From Bacillota bacterium (GTDB lineage: Bacteria; Bacillota; Clostridia; Lachnospirales; Lachnospiraceae), in NCBI GenBank assembly GCA_023428885.1, contig JAEYWQ010000360.1, positions 1-23,065 on the forward strand: DNA of 23,065 nucleotides, given 5' to 3'. The notes under the pieces are model-generated. The model ran no database searches and was not told where the DNA came from. It saw nothing but the letters and a program-made list of their open reading frames with translations. The translations under genes and the position numbers were made by a program. Below, in pieces: positions 1 to 8,062 of the stretch (position 1 is its first letter; the number at the start of each line of letters is the position of its first letter).

Positions 1-63
1 GTTATTGTTATGGCTATTTATATGCCAATGATAAGTATGTATAAAGGCATGGAGGCGATGTGA
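1..63 (+). CDS. pilC: C-terminal tail of PilC/GspF-type pilus platform protein (partial)
   Basis: The first 20 codons of the window read as the end of an open frame: V-I-V-M-A-I-Y-M-P-M-I-S-M-Y-K-G-M-E-A-M, followed by TGA at 61-63. PilC/GspF inner-membrane platform proteins characteristically end with a hydrophobic helix running into an 'A-I-Y-L-P-M' motif and a short polar tail, and this segment fits that pattern. Its position directly before a pilin and the rest of a type IV pilus operon supports the call. PilC anchors the extension and retraction ATPases in the membrane. The 5' part lies outside the window, so length and start cannot be judged. Only the last 20 residues are visible, so this rests on motif plus context. 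Confidence 0.72.
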   Translation, partial: VIVMAIYMPMISMYKGMEAM

Positions 64-119
64 TGTGATGTGATTTGTCTCATGTTTGGTTGAGGGAAGA
101 TTAAAGATTTTTTAGGGTA

Positions 120-147
120 TTTCTTGGGCGGGACAAGAAATGTCTTG
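120..147 (+). promoter_or_regulatory. Two alternative hairpins upstream of the pilin gene
   Basis: In the 135-bp gap between the pilC stop and the pilin start, TTTCTTG (120-126) is perfectly complementary to CAAGAAA (134-140) around a 7-nt loop. The same CAAGA (134-138) can instead pair with TCTTG (143-147). The two hairpins exclude each other. No U-tract follows, so this is not a standard terminator. It could be an mRNA processing or stability element that separates pilin expression from the upstream genes. The base pairing is seen directly; the function is inferred. Confidence 0.35.
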
Positions 148-198
148 GAAAGAACTTTAATATAGAGAAAGTAAATATGAATTAAAGGAGAAGAGGTT

Positions 199-633
199 AT
201 GTTAAAAAAGCTTATGAACAAGAGAAAAAATAACAAAGGGTTTTCTTTGGTTGAATTGATTGTAGTTGTTTTAATTATTGCAATTATTGCAGTGGCATTG
301 GCACCACAGGTGATGAAATGGGTTGGGACGTCGAAAGAGAGTGTAGACAAGAATAATGCTGCAAGTATTAAAACTGCTGTTAGCACTGCTGTAGCTGATT
401 TTATGAGTAAGGGTCATACAGTAAAAACAGCTGGATCTTACTTAATTGATGATGATGGAATTGAATCATCTTCAATATCAGCAACAGGTGAGAACGGTAT
501 TAAATTAGATGATTTTATTAAGGAAATAATGAATGGAAGTTACCCATCACCTCAAGATAACCAATATACACATTTTAAGGTAGTAGTTAGTACATCTGGT
601 GCAGTAACTGTAAATCCTGTTAAATTTCCATAA
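199..633 (+). CDS. pilA: Type IV major-type prepilin
   Basis: Structural subunit candidate of the pilus fibre, 144 aa. A short basic leader (residues 1-14, rich in Lys/Arg/Asn) ends in Gly14. It is followed by Phe15 and the class III signature F-S-L-V-E, with Glu19 as the mature Glu5, then a hydrophobic helix to about residue 38. Prepilin peptidase should cut between Gly14 and Phe15, leaving a 130-aa pilin. The C-terminal domain is small and has no cysteine, so no disulfide-bounded D-region is possible, as is common in Gram-positive pilins. SD AAAGGAG (184-190) fixes the ATG. Being the shortest pilin, first in line, with its own upstream gap, it is the best candidate for the major subunit. 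The prepilin peptidase follows 8 bp later. Confidence 0.88.
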   Translation: MLKKLMNKRKNNKGFSLVELIVVVLIIAIIAVALAPQVMKWVGTSKESVDKNNAASIKTAVSTAVADFMSKGHTVKTAGSYLIDDDGIESSSISATGENGIKLDDFIKEIMNGSYPSPQDNQYTHFKVVVSTSGAVTVNPVKFP

Positions 634-641
634 TTATAAAC

Positions 642-1403
642 TTGAATATGGATCTTTTAACACTTAATTTCATCCTTATTTTCATCTACGGCCTAGTGAT
701 CGGAAGTTTCCTAAATGTCTGCATTTACCGCATTCCAAACCACGAGAGTCTTGTAAAGAGCCGATCCCACTGCACCACCTGTGGGTATCAGCTTCGCTGG
801 TTCGATTTGATACCAGTTTTCTCTTGGGTTTTCCTGCACGGTAAATGTAGGATATGTAAGGAGAAGATTTCTGCACAGTATCCGCTCATTGAGCTATTAA
901 ACGGCATCTTATGGGTGATCACATTCTACATACATGGATTTACACTAGTAAGCCTTTTCTATTGTCTTATGATATCAGGCTTAATTGTGTTAAGTCTAAT
1001 TGACTGGAGAACCTATGAGATACCATTTGGAATCAATGTTTATTTGTTTGTATTGGGAATCATTCGGGAAATTTATGCAGGCTTACGTATAGAAATCCTT
1101 CTAGATTTCATGATTGTCAGTGGTTTTTTAATGTTGGTTTATGTAATTACGAAAGGTAAAGGCATTGGAGGCGGCGATATTAAGCTTATGGCAGTAGCAG
1201 GTCTATTGCTTGGGTGGAAGCTAGTATTGGTTGCCTTTATTTTAGGGTGTTTTTATGGTTCGGTCATCCATATAATTCGTATGAAAGTAATTAAGGCAGA
1301 CCATGTATTAGCAATGGGTCCTTATTTATCGGCTGGCATGCTTACCGCAGCATGGTTTGGGAAAGAGATTATAGCCTGGTATACACTTTTATGGATTCAA
1401 TAA
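642..1403 (+). CDS. pilD: Prepilin peptidase (type IV leader peptidase/N-methyltransferase)
   Basis: Polytopic membrane aspartyl protease that cleaves the leaders of the prepilins encoded around it; the family also N-methylates the new N-terminus. Numbered from the TTG at 642 (253 aa), the N-terminal G-S-F-L-N-V segment is at 21-26. A zinc-binding Cys pair (C44, C47) and a second pair (C69, C72) bound the cytoplasmic loop. The catalytic aspartates are D121 (in L-I-D-W-R) and D179 (in the G-G-G-D motif, 176-179). Several hydrophobic helices fill the rest. The start is uncertain: TTG at 642 or ATG at 648, and neither has a recognisable SD. Translation may be coupled to the pilin gene, whose stop lies 8 bp upstream of the TTG. 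All key residues are present. Confidence 0.93.
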   Translation: MNMDLLTLNFILIFIYGLVIGSFLNVCIYRIPNHESLVKSRSHCTTCGYQLRWFDLIPVFSWVFLHGKCRICKEKISAQYPLIELLNGILWVITFYIHGFTLVSLFYCLMISGLIVLSLIDWRTYEIPFGINVYLFVLGIIREIYAGLRIEILLDFMIVSGFLMLVYVITKGKGIGGGDIKLMAVAGLLLGWKLVLVAFILGCFYGSVIHIIRMKVIKADHVLAMGPYLSAGMLTAAWFGKEIIAWYTLLWIQ

Positions 1404-1431
1404 GGGAAGGTCAGGGAGGTACTAAAGGACA

Positions 1432-3072
1432 ATGCAGAAAGTGCTCAGTATAGAGATTGGAGTTACAACCACGAAAGTCTGTGAGATAGATTATCGTAAG
1501 AAAAATCCGAAAATCTATCGCAGTATTATATTTAACACGCCGGAGAATACAATTGAGGATGGTTATATCCGAGATAAAAGCACATTTGCAGAGTTTATGA
1601 GAAGTAGGCTTGAAGAAGGCGGATTTCGAAGTAAGAATGTAGTGTTTACCATATCTTCCAATAAGATTTTAAGCCGAGAGGTTGTGATCCCTTTTGTGAA
1701 AGAGAATCGTATCGCAGCAGTTGTGGAAGCTGAAGCAAATGAATATTTTCCAAGAGATATTACAGATCATATCGTAACATATACCGTACTTGAGAAAAGA
1801 GTAGAAGAGAAAAAGATACTTTTATTAGCCTTTGCAGCTCCTGCAAACCTTGTAAGGAATTATTACAGCTTTGCAGAGCTTCTTGACTTATCTGTAGTTG
1901 CTATTGATTATGTAGGAAATTCCTCGTATCAATGGCTAAAGAAGACAGCAAGCACAGAGTGTGACTTTGTGTTACAAATAAATGAAGAAAATTCCATTGT
2001 TACAATTATGAATGATGGAGTATTAGTTTTACAAAGAATCATTAATTATGGTACGAATACCTTAGCAGAGGCAGTTATTGAATCCAATGCGTTTCAGGTC
2101 GAGGAGCTGGCTGCAGCAACTGAGATGTTACAGCGTGAAGAATTGTTATGGCCTAGATTTGTCTTAGATATCGTAGATTACGAAGAAAACACAGATAATT
2201 CTTTACGCCACTTACAACAGGCAAAGGAGTTGATTACAGATTCCCTACAGCTCTTTGTTAGTAATCTATCAAGAATCATTGAATATCAGGTGACGCGAAG
2301 TCATCAGATGAACACCCCTCTTGACATCAAAGAAATGATTATTACTGGTAGAGGAGCCCAGGTAAAAGGGATCGGAATGCTAATTAGTAATGAGTTAACC
2401 ATCCCAGTTAAAAACAAAGAGGAAATTATGGAGGTGGCTTTACTTGCTGGAGTACAGGTGCCAAAAGATAGGATCTCAGAATTCTTAACCTGTTTTGGAG
2501 CGGCTATTGCACCAGTGAATTTTGTACCGCAAGATTATGTGGTAACTGAGCAAAAACGAGATTTCTGGAAGTTATATGCGACTCTATTTGGTGCAACGGT
2601 TGTGGTAAGTGTAATATTGGTAATTATGGCGGGAAAGAATTATCAGGCAGCTCTTAAGGAGAAAGAATCTTTGGAACAAAGCATAATGGAGATGTCCTAT
2701 ATTGAAAATGTGTCAGCCAATTATGTAAGCAGCCAGGAAGCTTATCATTCCCTGCAAGCAATGGAGGACAGTACATATTCATATATTACCGAGTTCAATC
2801 ACTTGTTAACAGAATTAGAAGACAAGCTCCCTTCTGGAGCTATTATACACACGTTAACTTCTAGTGACATTAGTTTTACCATGAGCGTATCCACTACGTC
2901 TAAAGAAGCAGCGACTCAGTTTTTATTACAGTTACATAAGATTCCTTATATCCTGGAAGTTAATATTAGTGGTTTAACAGAAATTACAAATCCTGATACA
3001 AAGATGACAGAAGTAACCTTTGCTGTTACTTGCTATTATACAAAACCAATTGTAGAGGAGGCAGCGCAATGA
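1432..3072 (+). CDS. pilM: PilM-PilN fusion, pilus alignment subcomplex protein
   Basis: Protein of 546 aa, longer than PilM alone (usually about 350 aa). Residues 1-360 look like PilM, the actin/FtsA-like cytoplasmic ATPase-fold protein: the phosphate-1-type motif is at 7-19 (I-E-I-G-V-T-T-T-K-V) and the second nucleotide motif near 303-314 (I-I-T-G-R-G). Next comes a PilN-type start, P-V-N-F-V-P (361-366), which in separate PilN proteins is the conserved N-terminal peptide that docks into PilM. A transmembrane helix follows at about 380-400, then a coiled coil and a PilN-like extracytoplasmic domain to 546. The fusion therefore covalently joins two normally separate partners. SD GGAGGT (1415-1420) precedes the ATG. 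The stop overlaps the next start. The PilM assignment is firm; the PilN part rests on motif and layout. Confidence 0.88.
   Translation: MQKVLSIEIGVTTTKVCEIDYRKKNPKIYRSIIFNTPENTIEDGYIRDKSTFAEFMRSRLEEGGFRSKNVVFTISSNKILSREVVIPFVKENRIAAVVEAEANEYFPRDITDHIVTYTVLEKRVEEKKILLLAFAAPANLVRNYYSFAELLDLSVVAIDYVGNSSYQWLKKTASTECDFVLQINEENSIVTIMNDGVLVLQRIINYGTNTLAEAVIESNAFQVEELAAATEMLQREELLWPRFVLDIVDYEENTDNSLRHLQQAKELITDSLQLFVSNLSRIIEYQVTRSHQMNTPLDIKEMIITGRGAQVKGIGMLISNELTIPVKNKEEIMEVALLAGVQVPKDRISEFLTCFGAAIAPVNFVPQDYVVTEQKRDFWKLYATLFGATVVVSVILVIMAGKNYQAALKEKESLEQSIMEMSYIENVSANYVSSQEAYHSLQAMEDSTYSYITEFNHLLTELEDKLPSGAIIHTLTSSDISFTMSVSTTSKEAATQFLLQLHKIPYILEVNISGLTEITNPDTKMTEVTFAVTCYYTKPIVEEAAQ
3055..3061 (+). 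promoter_or_regulatory. Ribosome binding site deciding the PilO start
   Basis: GAGGAGG lies 7 bp before the ATG at 3069 and inside the end of the PilM-PilN frame. It places the PilO start at 3069 rather than at the longer in-frame ATG at 3030. The ATG overlaps the upstream TGA as ATGA (3069-3072), a standard coupling arrangement. Confidence 0.85.
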
Positions 3073-3743
3073 AACAATATCTAGACAAGATTGATCAGAA
3101 GCAACTGCGACTCTTACTTGGAGTTACCATGGTGTTGATTCTGTTTATTGCTTATCAGTTTGGTTATGTCAGTTATAATAATAAAACCATTGAGATCGAA
3201 ACAGAAATGGAAAGTTTACAGTTACGAAGTGATGAATTGAGTGCACAAGTTGCGCAAGAAGCATATTATCAACAAGAGATTGCTTCCTATGAGGCAAAAA
3301 TGAAAGCTTTGATGGAACAATATGGTCCAGGGAATACACCAGAAAAGAGTACTAAGTTTCTTATTGATCTAAGTACTGCTACTGGTATGTTAATACCAAC
3401 GGTTTCCTTCTCTCAAGAAGAACAGATTTTTGCTTCCACTACCGTTCCAAGTGTGGATGGGCTGGGGGTTTATGCCTATCATACTACTCTAGCGATCACC
3501 TATAATTCCACTTATCAGGGCCTAAAGGATTGTATCGATTATATCAATAAGTATGCAGAGAAGATGGATATTGAAAGTCTAACTGCTTCCTTTGATTCTC
3601 AAAGTGGTAAATTATCTGGTTCCATGGTCCTTAATCTATATTCTATGACTGGAACTGGTAAAACTTATGAGCCACCTGTGATTGACGGTGTGACCATAGG
3701 TAATTCTAGTATTTTTGGTACATACGAACCTATTGGGGAGTAA
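3069..3743 (+). CDS. pilO: PilO-like pilus alignment protein
   Basis: Bitopic membrane protein of 224 aa. A short basic/polar N-terminus (1-12) is followed by one transmembrane helix (about 13-35), a coiled-coil stretch rich in Glu/Gln (about 38-84), and a small mixed alpha/beta domain to about residue 195 that matches the layout of PilO. The C-terminal tail (196-224) is Gly/Thr/Pro-rich. PilO pairs with PilN to link the cytoplasmic PilM ring to the pilus machinery. The gene overlaps the PilM-PilN stop by ATGA, so the two are probably translated in a fixed ratio. Sequence similarity to classical PilO is weak by eye; the call rests on topology, size and gene order. No specific catalytic residues are expected. 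Confidence 0.75.
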   Translation: MKQYLDKIDQKQLRLLLGVTMVLILFIAYQFGYVSYNNKTIEIETEMESLQLRSDELSAQVAQEAYYQQEIASYEAKMKALMEQYGPGNTPEKSTKFLIDLSTATGMLIPTVSFSQEEQIFASTTVPSVDGLGVYAYHTTLAITYNSTYQGLKDCIDYINKYAEKMDIESLTASFDSQSGKLSGSMVLNLYSMTGTGKTYEPPVIDGVTIGNSSIFGTYEPIGE

Positions 3744-3796
3744 TGGATAAGAGGATTTAATATCAGAAAATTATACAGTAAGCAAGAGGAGAGACT

Positions 3797-5209
3797 ATGA
3801 TGCGTAGACTCAGAAAAGATAATGGAGGAATTACCTTAGTTGAAGTTATTATAAGTATGTTAATTCTGGCTATCATTTTAGTTCCTTTGCTTAGCACTTT
3901 TATCTTATCCTCACGCGTGAACCTAAAATCTAGAAATCAACAATATGCAACCCTACTAGGGCAGAATGTGATGGAAGGAATCAAGAATTATGATCTGGAG
4001 CAGATAGCACTACAGTTTAATGGGATCATTGCATCTGGAGGGGCCTTTTCCATTGTACCGGCGACTAGCCTGATAGACTCTAGCTATGAAATTGGATATT
4101 ATGAGACGGATCAGTATTTTATTAAAATTACAGAATCAGAGCATCAATCAATTGGAAAAAAAGAAACGGGGGAAGTTTACTTTAAGGGAAACTCGGAGGA
4201 TAAGTATTATTACGTACTCAATGGAGTCAAAGAAGGGACAAAAAACTTTAATGTACGAATCACAATCTCAGCACAGAATTATCAAGGGGGTGTAGTTAGT
4301 GGTTCTTCAATTCAACAAAATAGATTTGAATTACCGGATGTTACGATGCTGAATCTAGCTGAGACGGCACTTATTAATCCAAGCAGTATCGGTATTGAAT
4401 ATAAACTAAATGATAAGGACTATAGCCCTGATTATTATCAGGATACCTATGATCTTACCTATTATTCTTTGGATGATGCTGCTTTGGACTATTTTTATAA
4501 CGAACATATGATTTACCAATACTTTGCTGATCTAAAAGCTAAGGCATCGATTCCTATTCCTACTCCAACTTCACCACCGAAGCTTGCAAAAGAGCAAGTA
4601 CAGAATAAAGTTTCCAGAAAAACGATTATCACCATAGGCGATCTAAACGTGGATGGAGAGGATAAGATATTAGTATCCGCTAAGTTAGAATATAAGTTAA
4701 GTGCTGGTGAACATATACTACATGAGCCAGGTGCAACGGATGTATCTAAGGCAACAAAGATCTATGGTGGCTTTTATGAGAATGTAATTTTTGATCAGCT
4801 GGAGCAAATTTATCTCTTCCATACTCCTTTCGTACTTAACAAATGGGACGAAGATCAAATTATCATTGAAAATCATTCGAATCGTCTTGGCAGTGAACTG
4901 AAGGTGTTTATTGCACAACAAAGAATAATTGGAGCTGAAGATGGAGGCTATGGTAATATTGAACCAATTGAAGTAGAGGCAACAGGTCAAGACATTAGTA
5001 AAGTGAAATTTTATTATCATAACCCCTTATCTGACGAACATTTAAAAAGTGCAAATCTTTTGTATCAACTAAATCCTGGCACTAATTATTTTGAAACACT
5101 AGTTACCGATGGTCCTGCGAAAGACCGTATCTATGAGGTTAAGGTGCAGGTATATGAAGCAGGATTTTCAGAACTCTTATATGAAATCAACTCAACCATA
5201 ACGCGGTAG
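3797..5209 (+). CDS. Minor prepilin, PilV-like, with large C-terminal domain
   Basis: Prepilin of 470 aa. Leader residues 1-11 end in Gly-Gly (10-11), then I-T-L-V-E puts Glu16 at mature position 5. A hydrophobic helix runs to about residue 34 and the mature start resembles PilV/GspI. SD GAGGAGAG (3786-3793) supports ATG 3797; an ATG immediately after at 3800 is also possible. PilV proteins are usually under about 200 aa, so this one carries some 250 extra residues, including a Pro/Thr hinge (252-262, P-I-P-T-P-T-S-P-P) that splits the extracellular part into two domains. I recognise neither domain. It is likely a tip or priming subunit that carries a functional module outside the cell. It is followed 11 bp later by the PilX-like gene. 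Confidence 0.8.
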   Translation: MMRRLRKDNGGITLVEVIISMLILAIILVPLLSTFILSSRVNLKSRNQQYATLLGQNVMEGIKNYDLEQIALQFNGIIASGGAFSIVPATSLIDSSYEIGYYETDQYFIKITESEHQSIGKKETGEVYFKGNSEDKYYYVLNGVKEGTKNFNVRITISAQNYQGGVVSGSSIQQNRFELPDVTMLNLAETALINPSSIGIEYKLNDKDYSPDYYQDTYDLTYYSLDDAALDYFYNEHMIYQYFADLKAKASIPIPTPTSPPKLAKEQVQNKVSRKTIITIGDLNVDGEDKILVSAKLEYKLSAGEHILHEPGATDVSKATKIYGGFYENVIFDQLEQIYLFHTPFVLNKWDEDQIIIENHSNRLGSELKVFIAQQRIIGAEDGGYGNIEPIEVEATGQDISKVKFYYHNPLSDEHLKSANLLYQLNPGTNYFETLVTDGPAKDRIYEVKVQVYEAGFSELLYEINSTITR

Positions 5210-5220
5210 ATGGAGGGCCT

Positions 5221-7443
5221 ATGAGAAAAAGTATCAATGAATGGAAGAGGAATAACCAAGGATCAACACTAATCCTGGTATTAATCTGCATGACCTTTCT
5301 TGGACTTTTAGGCTCTGTAATTCTAACTGCAACTGTCTCGAATATGAAGATGAAGACGGTGGATAGTCTAGCACAAAGTAATTTCTATACCGCAGAAAGT
5401 GCTATGGATGAATATAAAGTTGGAATTGAAGAGACGGCTCAAGCTTGTATGAAGGAAGCGTATACCTATATGCTTCAGCGATTTTCAGCCACCCCGGATA
5501 CCGAACGAACGACATTGTTGAAGCGTAGATTTGTAAATCAGTTATATAAAGAACTAACGGGTCTTCCACTTGTTAATAGTGGAATCGATGAAGAATCTGC
5601 CTTGGTGGACCCAGAACTATTAAAAACACGGTATCTTATTAGTGATACTGGAAAACAGGCAACTACGGTAAGTGGAAGTAGTATCAAAGTTGTCAAAAAC
5701 CTGAATGACTACACAGTTACGCTACAAGGAGTAACTCTGCGATATACCGATGCTCGAGCTTATGAGTCAACTATAACCACGGATATTATAGTGAAAGCTA
5801 CCTATCCTTCTCTTCCATTTCGAGATAAAGAAGGTGTCTACTATACCGACTTTGGTCTGATTGCCGACGGCCTGATTCAGGCTACTGACAGTACTAGAGT
5901 GAATGGGAACATTTATGGGGGATTAGGAATACATGCAACAGTTAATAGTACAGAATTGAGCTTGAATTCTAAAAAAGTAATCTCCCGGGAGGGACTTATA
6001 GCTAGTAATGGAGCGAAGATAGAGATAGCAGGACAGATGACGGAGGGAGCCGTAACTAATGGGGTTTGGGTGAAAAACGTCGCAACGGAGGGAACTACCG
6101 CTGGAGGGAATACGGTACTTGATATCACAGCAAATTGTTATGTCCAGGATGATTTGACCTTGGGAGAGCATAGAGGAAATGTGAAACTTGTTGGTAATTA
6201 TTATGGTTATCAGATGGATAACGTAACAAGTGACTTACCAAACGGAACAGCAGATGGCAGCAGTTCCATAGTGATCAATGCCAAGAATGCAGTACTGGAT
6301 ATGAGAGGATTGAAAAACCTCTGGATATCTGGGAAGAGCTATCTCAATATCCCTTCTCTGTATGGTAGTGAAAGCGGGGCAGGGGAAAATCAAGTGTTAA
6401 CAGGAGAATCTCTCTCCTTTAAGGGCTCTCAGGTGGCTTATCTAGTGCCAGGCAAATACATTAATGGAATTGGGCATAATCCAATGACACAAGAGGAGTA
6501 TAAGAATTTAAAAGATAGTATTCCAGGTTATGAAGTCATTACAAATGATTCAACTTTAGGTATTGATATGAGTCAGTATGTGAAGAACTTTGATAAACCC
6601 TATACTGCATATCACGTCAATTTCCTTATTGGTGATGATAAGACACAGATGGTATATCTGTATTGGAATTTCTTATCTGCAGATCACGCCAATCGGTATT
6701 TTAATGAATACCAAAGTATAAACGTAGAAAAACTTGAAAATTTAGCAGCTTCCCTTCAACTTGGTGAGGTATATCTACCAGAAGGCTATCAGTCAATAAT
6801 CAATACTGGGAATATACTGTCTTATACTCCTGATCATTTATCCTTTTATAGAAGCGGTATGCTTCATAGCGGAGGTGAAACAACTGAAATTTCTAGCATA
6901 CAAACAGAGATTAGTAATAAAAAGCTGGAATTTGAACGTCAATATAAGGGTTTGCTGAACTATCTAAAAGAAGATCGACTTAGTGATGCGCTAACTTCGT
7001 CCTTAGTTGAAAATCTGATATATTTCAAGGAAGATAGCACAAAAAATATAAAAGGAATAGAGAAGGATTCTGAGCAAAAATTTGCCGAAAGGAATACACG
7101 TGATGTTTATTCTAAGGTAGATGGTGGTATATCAGATAGCTATATCTTAGTTACCACCAATGAAGTGTTACTAGATACTCACGTTTCTGGGAGAAAAGGT
7201 CTGATACTTACTAATAAGGATGTAACAATTACAAATTGTGAATTTACTGGAATGATCATAACCACTGGTAACATTACACTGTCCAATGCTACGATTAATG
7301 CCGACCCAGGGTATGTAAAAGCAATTCTTGATTCTACACCAGAAGTAAGCAAATACTTTAAAGATTTCCTTACCAAAGATGTAAACACAGATGCAGAAGT
7401 GAATACAGTGCAGATCAGCTATGAGAATTGGTACAAAGAATAA
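5221..7443 (+). CDS. Minor prepilin, PilX/GspK-like, with long repetitive beta domain
   Basis: Protein of 740 aa. The leader ends at Gly14 (N-N-Q-G), followed by S-T-L-I-L and a hydrophobic helix to about residue 38. Mature position 5 is Leu, not Glu, as is typical of PilX/GspK-type tip subunits. The F-Y-T-A-E-S-A-M-D stretch (55-63) is the conserved helix seen in PilX N-termini. The region from about 215 to 330 has short runs of beta-forming residues with repeated N-G and G-L-I patterns, and again near 640-700 (G-L-I-L-T-N, V-T-I-T-N, M-I-I-T-T-G-N-I-T-L). This resembles a bactofilin- or beta-helix-like fold; the fold is inferred from the pattern only. SD GGAGG is at 5212-5216. Much longer than classical PilX (about 160-200 aa). 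Confidence 0.78.
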   Translation: MRKSINEWKRNNQGSTLILVLICMTFLGLLGSVILTATVSNMKMKTVDSLAQSNFYTAESAMDEYKVGIEETAQACMKEAYTYMLQRFSATPDTERTTLLKRRFVNQLYKELTGLPLVNSGIDEESALVDPELLKTRYLISDTGKQATTVSGSSIKVVKNLNDYTVTLQGVTLRYTDARAYESTITTDIIVKATYPSLPFRDKEGVYYTDFGLIADGLIQATDSTRVNGNIYGGLGIHATVNSTELSLNSKKVISREGLIASNGAKIEIAGQMTEGAVTNGVWVKNVATEGTTAGGNTVLDITANCYVQDDLTLGEHRGNVKLVGNYYGYQMDNVTSDLPNGTADGSSSIVINAKNAVLDMRGLKNLWISGKSYLNIPSLYGSESGAGENQVLTGESLSFKGSQVAYLVPGKYINGIGHNPMTQEEYKNLKDSIPGYEVITNDSTLGIDMSQYVKNFDKPYTAYHVNFLIGDDKTQMVYLYWNFLSADHANRYFNEYQSINVEKLENLAASLQLGEVYLPEGYQSIINTGNILSYTPDHLSFYRSGMLHSGGETTEISSIQTEISNKKLEFERQYKGLLNYLKEDRLSDALTSSLVENLIYFKEDSTKNIKGIEKDSEQKFAERNTRDVYSKVDGGISDSYILVTTNEVLLDTHVSGRKGLILTNKDVTITNCEFTGMIITTGNITLSNATINADPGYVKAILDSTPEVSKYFKDFLTKDVNTDAEVNTVQISYENWYKE

Positions 7444-7467
7444 AGTTAATGGAGACCTAGCATAAGC

Positions 7468-7980
7468 ATGAGGATGGAAAAGAATCGAAATAAAAATCAG
7501 GGATTTAGTTTAATCGAAGTAATTGTCATCGTTTTGATTCTGGGTATTATCTCGACCATAACTGTATTAAGTGTCAGCTATGCCTATGGGAGTAATGCCA
7601 ATCACTGTGCAAAACGTTTATCTTCATTATTAGACTATACAAGAACACAGTCCCTGGAAATGGTGGAGGGTACGGTTTGTTTGCGTTTAAGTATAGAGAG
7701 TGATGGAAGTATTCAGGCTATTTCTATAAAACAATTAGGTGACCTTGAGACTGAGTTGGATCGAGAGAAGATTGGGAATTCGTCCTTAACTGTCTATTCT
7801 AAAAAGGATGGTATTGAATTTCAGAAACTTGATGTAGGATCTAGCATTGATTTTAAGTATTCAAAGAACACTGCTGCCTTCCTTGCCAGTACTATGCCCT
7901 ATACTATGATTAAGTTTGAAGGGAGTAAGACTGCAACTCTGATTTTGGTAAAAGAGACTGGAAGAAATTACATAAAGTAG
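7468..7980 (+). CDS. Minor prepilin, GspH/FimT-like
   Basis: Prepilin of 170 aa. The leader ends at Gly12 (K-N-Q-G), then F-S-L-I-E with Glu17 at mature position 5, and a hydrophobic helix (13-35). After the helix come N-H-C-A-K-R-L-S-S-L-L-D-Y-T-R-T-Q-S, matching the conserved 'L...L..AR..A' helix of GspH/FimT proteins, then a predominantly beta C-terminal half. GGAGA at 7451-7455 is 12 bp from the ATG at 7468; a second in-frame ATG is at 7474. In pseudopilin tip complexes, GspH/FimT subunits sit near the tip with PilV, PilW and PilX, and homologues of all of these are encoded here. Confidence 0.85.
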   Translation: MRMEKNRNKNQGFSLIEVIVIVLILGIISTITVLSVSYAYGSNANHCAKRLSSLLDYTRTQSLEMVEGTVCLRLSIESDGSIQAISIKQLGDLETELDREKIGNSSLTVYSKKDGIEFQKLDVGSSIDFKYSKNTAAFLASTMPYTMIKFEGSKTATLILVKETGRNYIK

Positions 7981-8062
7981 GAAAATGGATTAAACGGATG
8001 ATTGAAACGCTAATGAAATAGAATTGCTTACTTATAGGTTGATTATCCAGAAAGAGGTTTAG

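Noticed and set aside
57..74. GATGT repeated three times plus GAT across the pilC stop codon, a possible phase-variation tract
   Set aside because: Loss or gain of one 5-bp unit still leaves a TGA at the same codon, so the protein end would not change.
3030..3068. Longer PilO start at 3030
   Set aside because: It overlaps the conserved end of the PilM-PilN frame and has no SD; the ATGA overlap at 3069 has a strong one.
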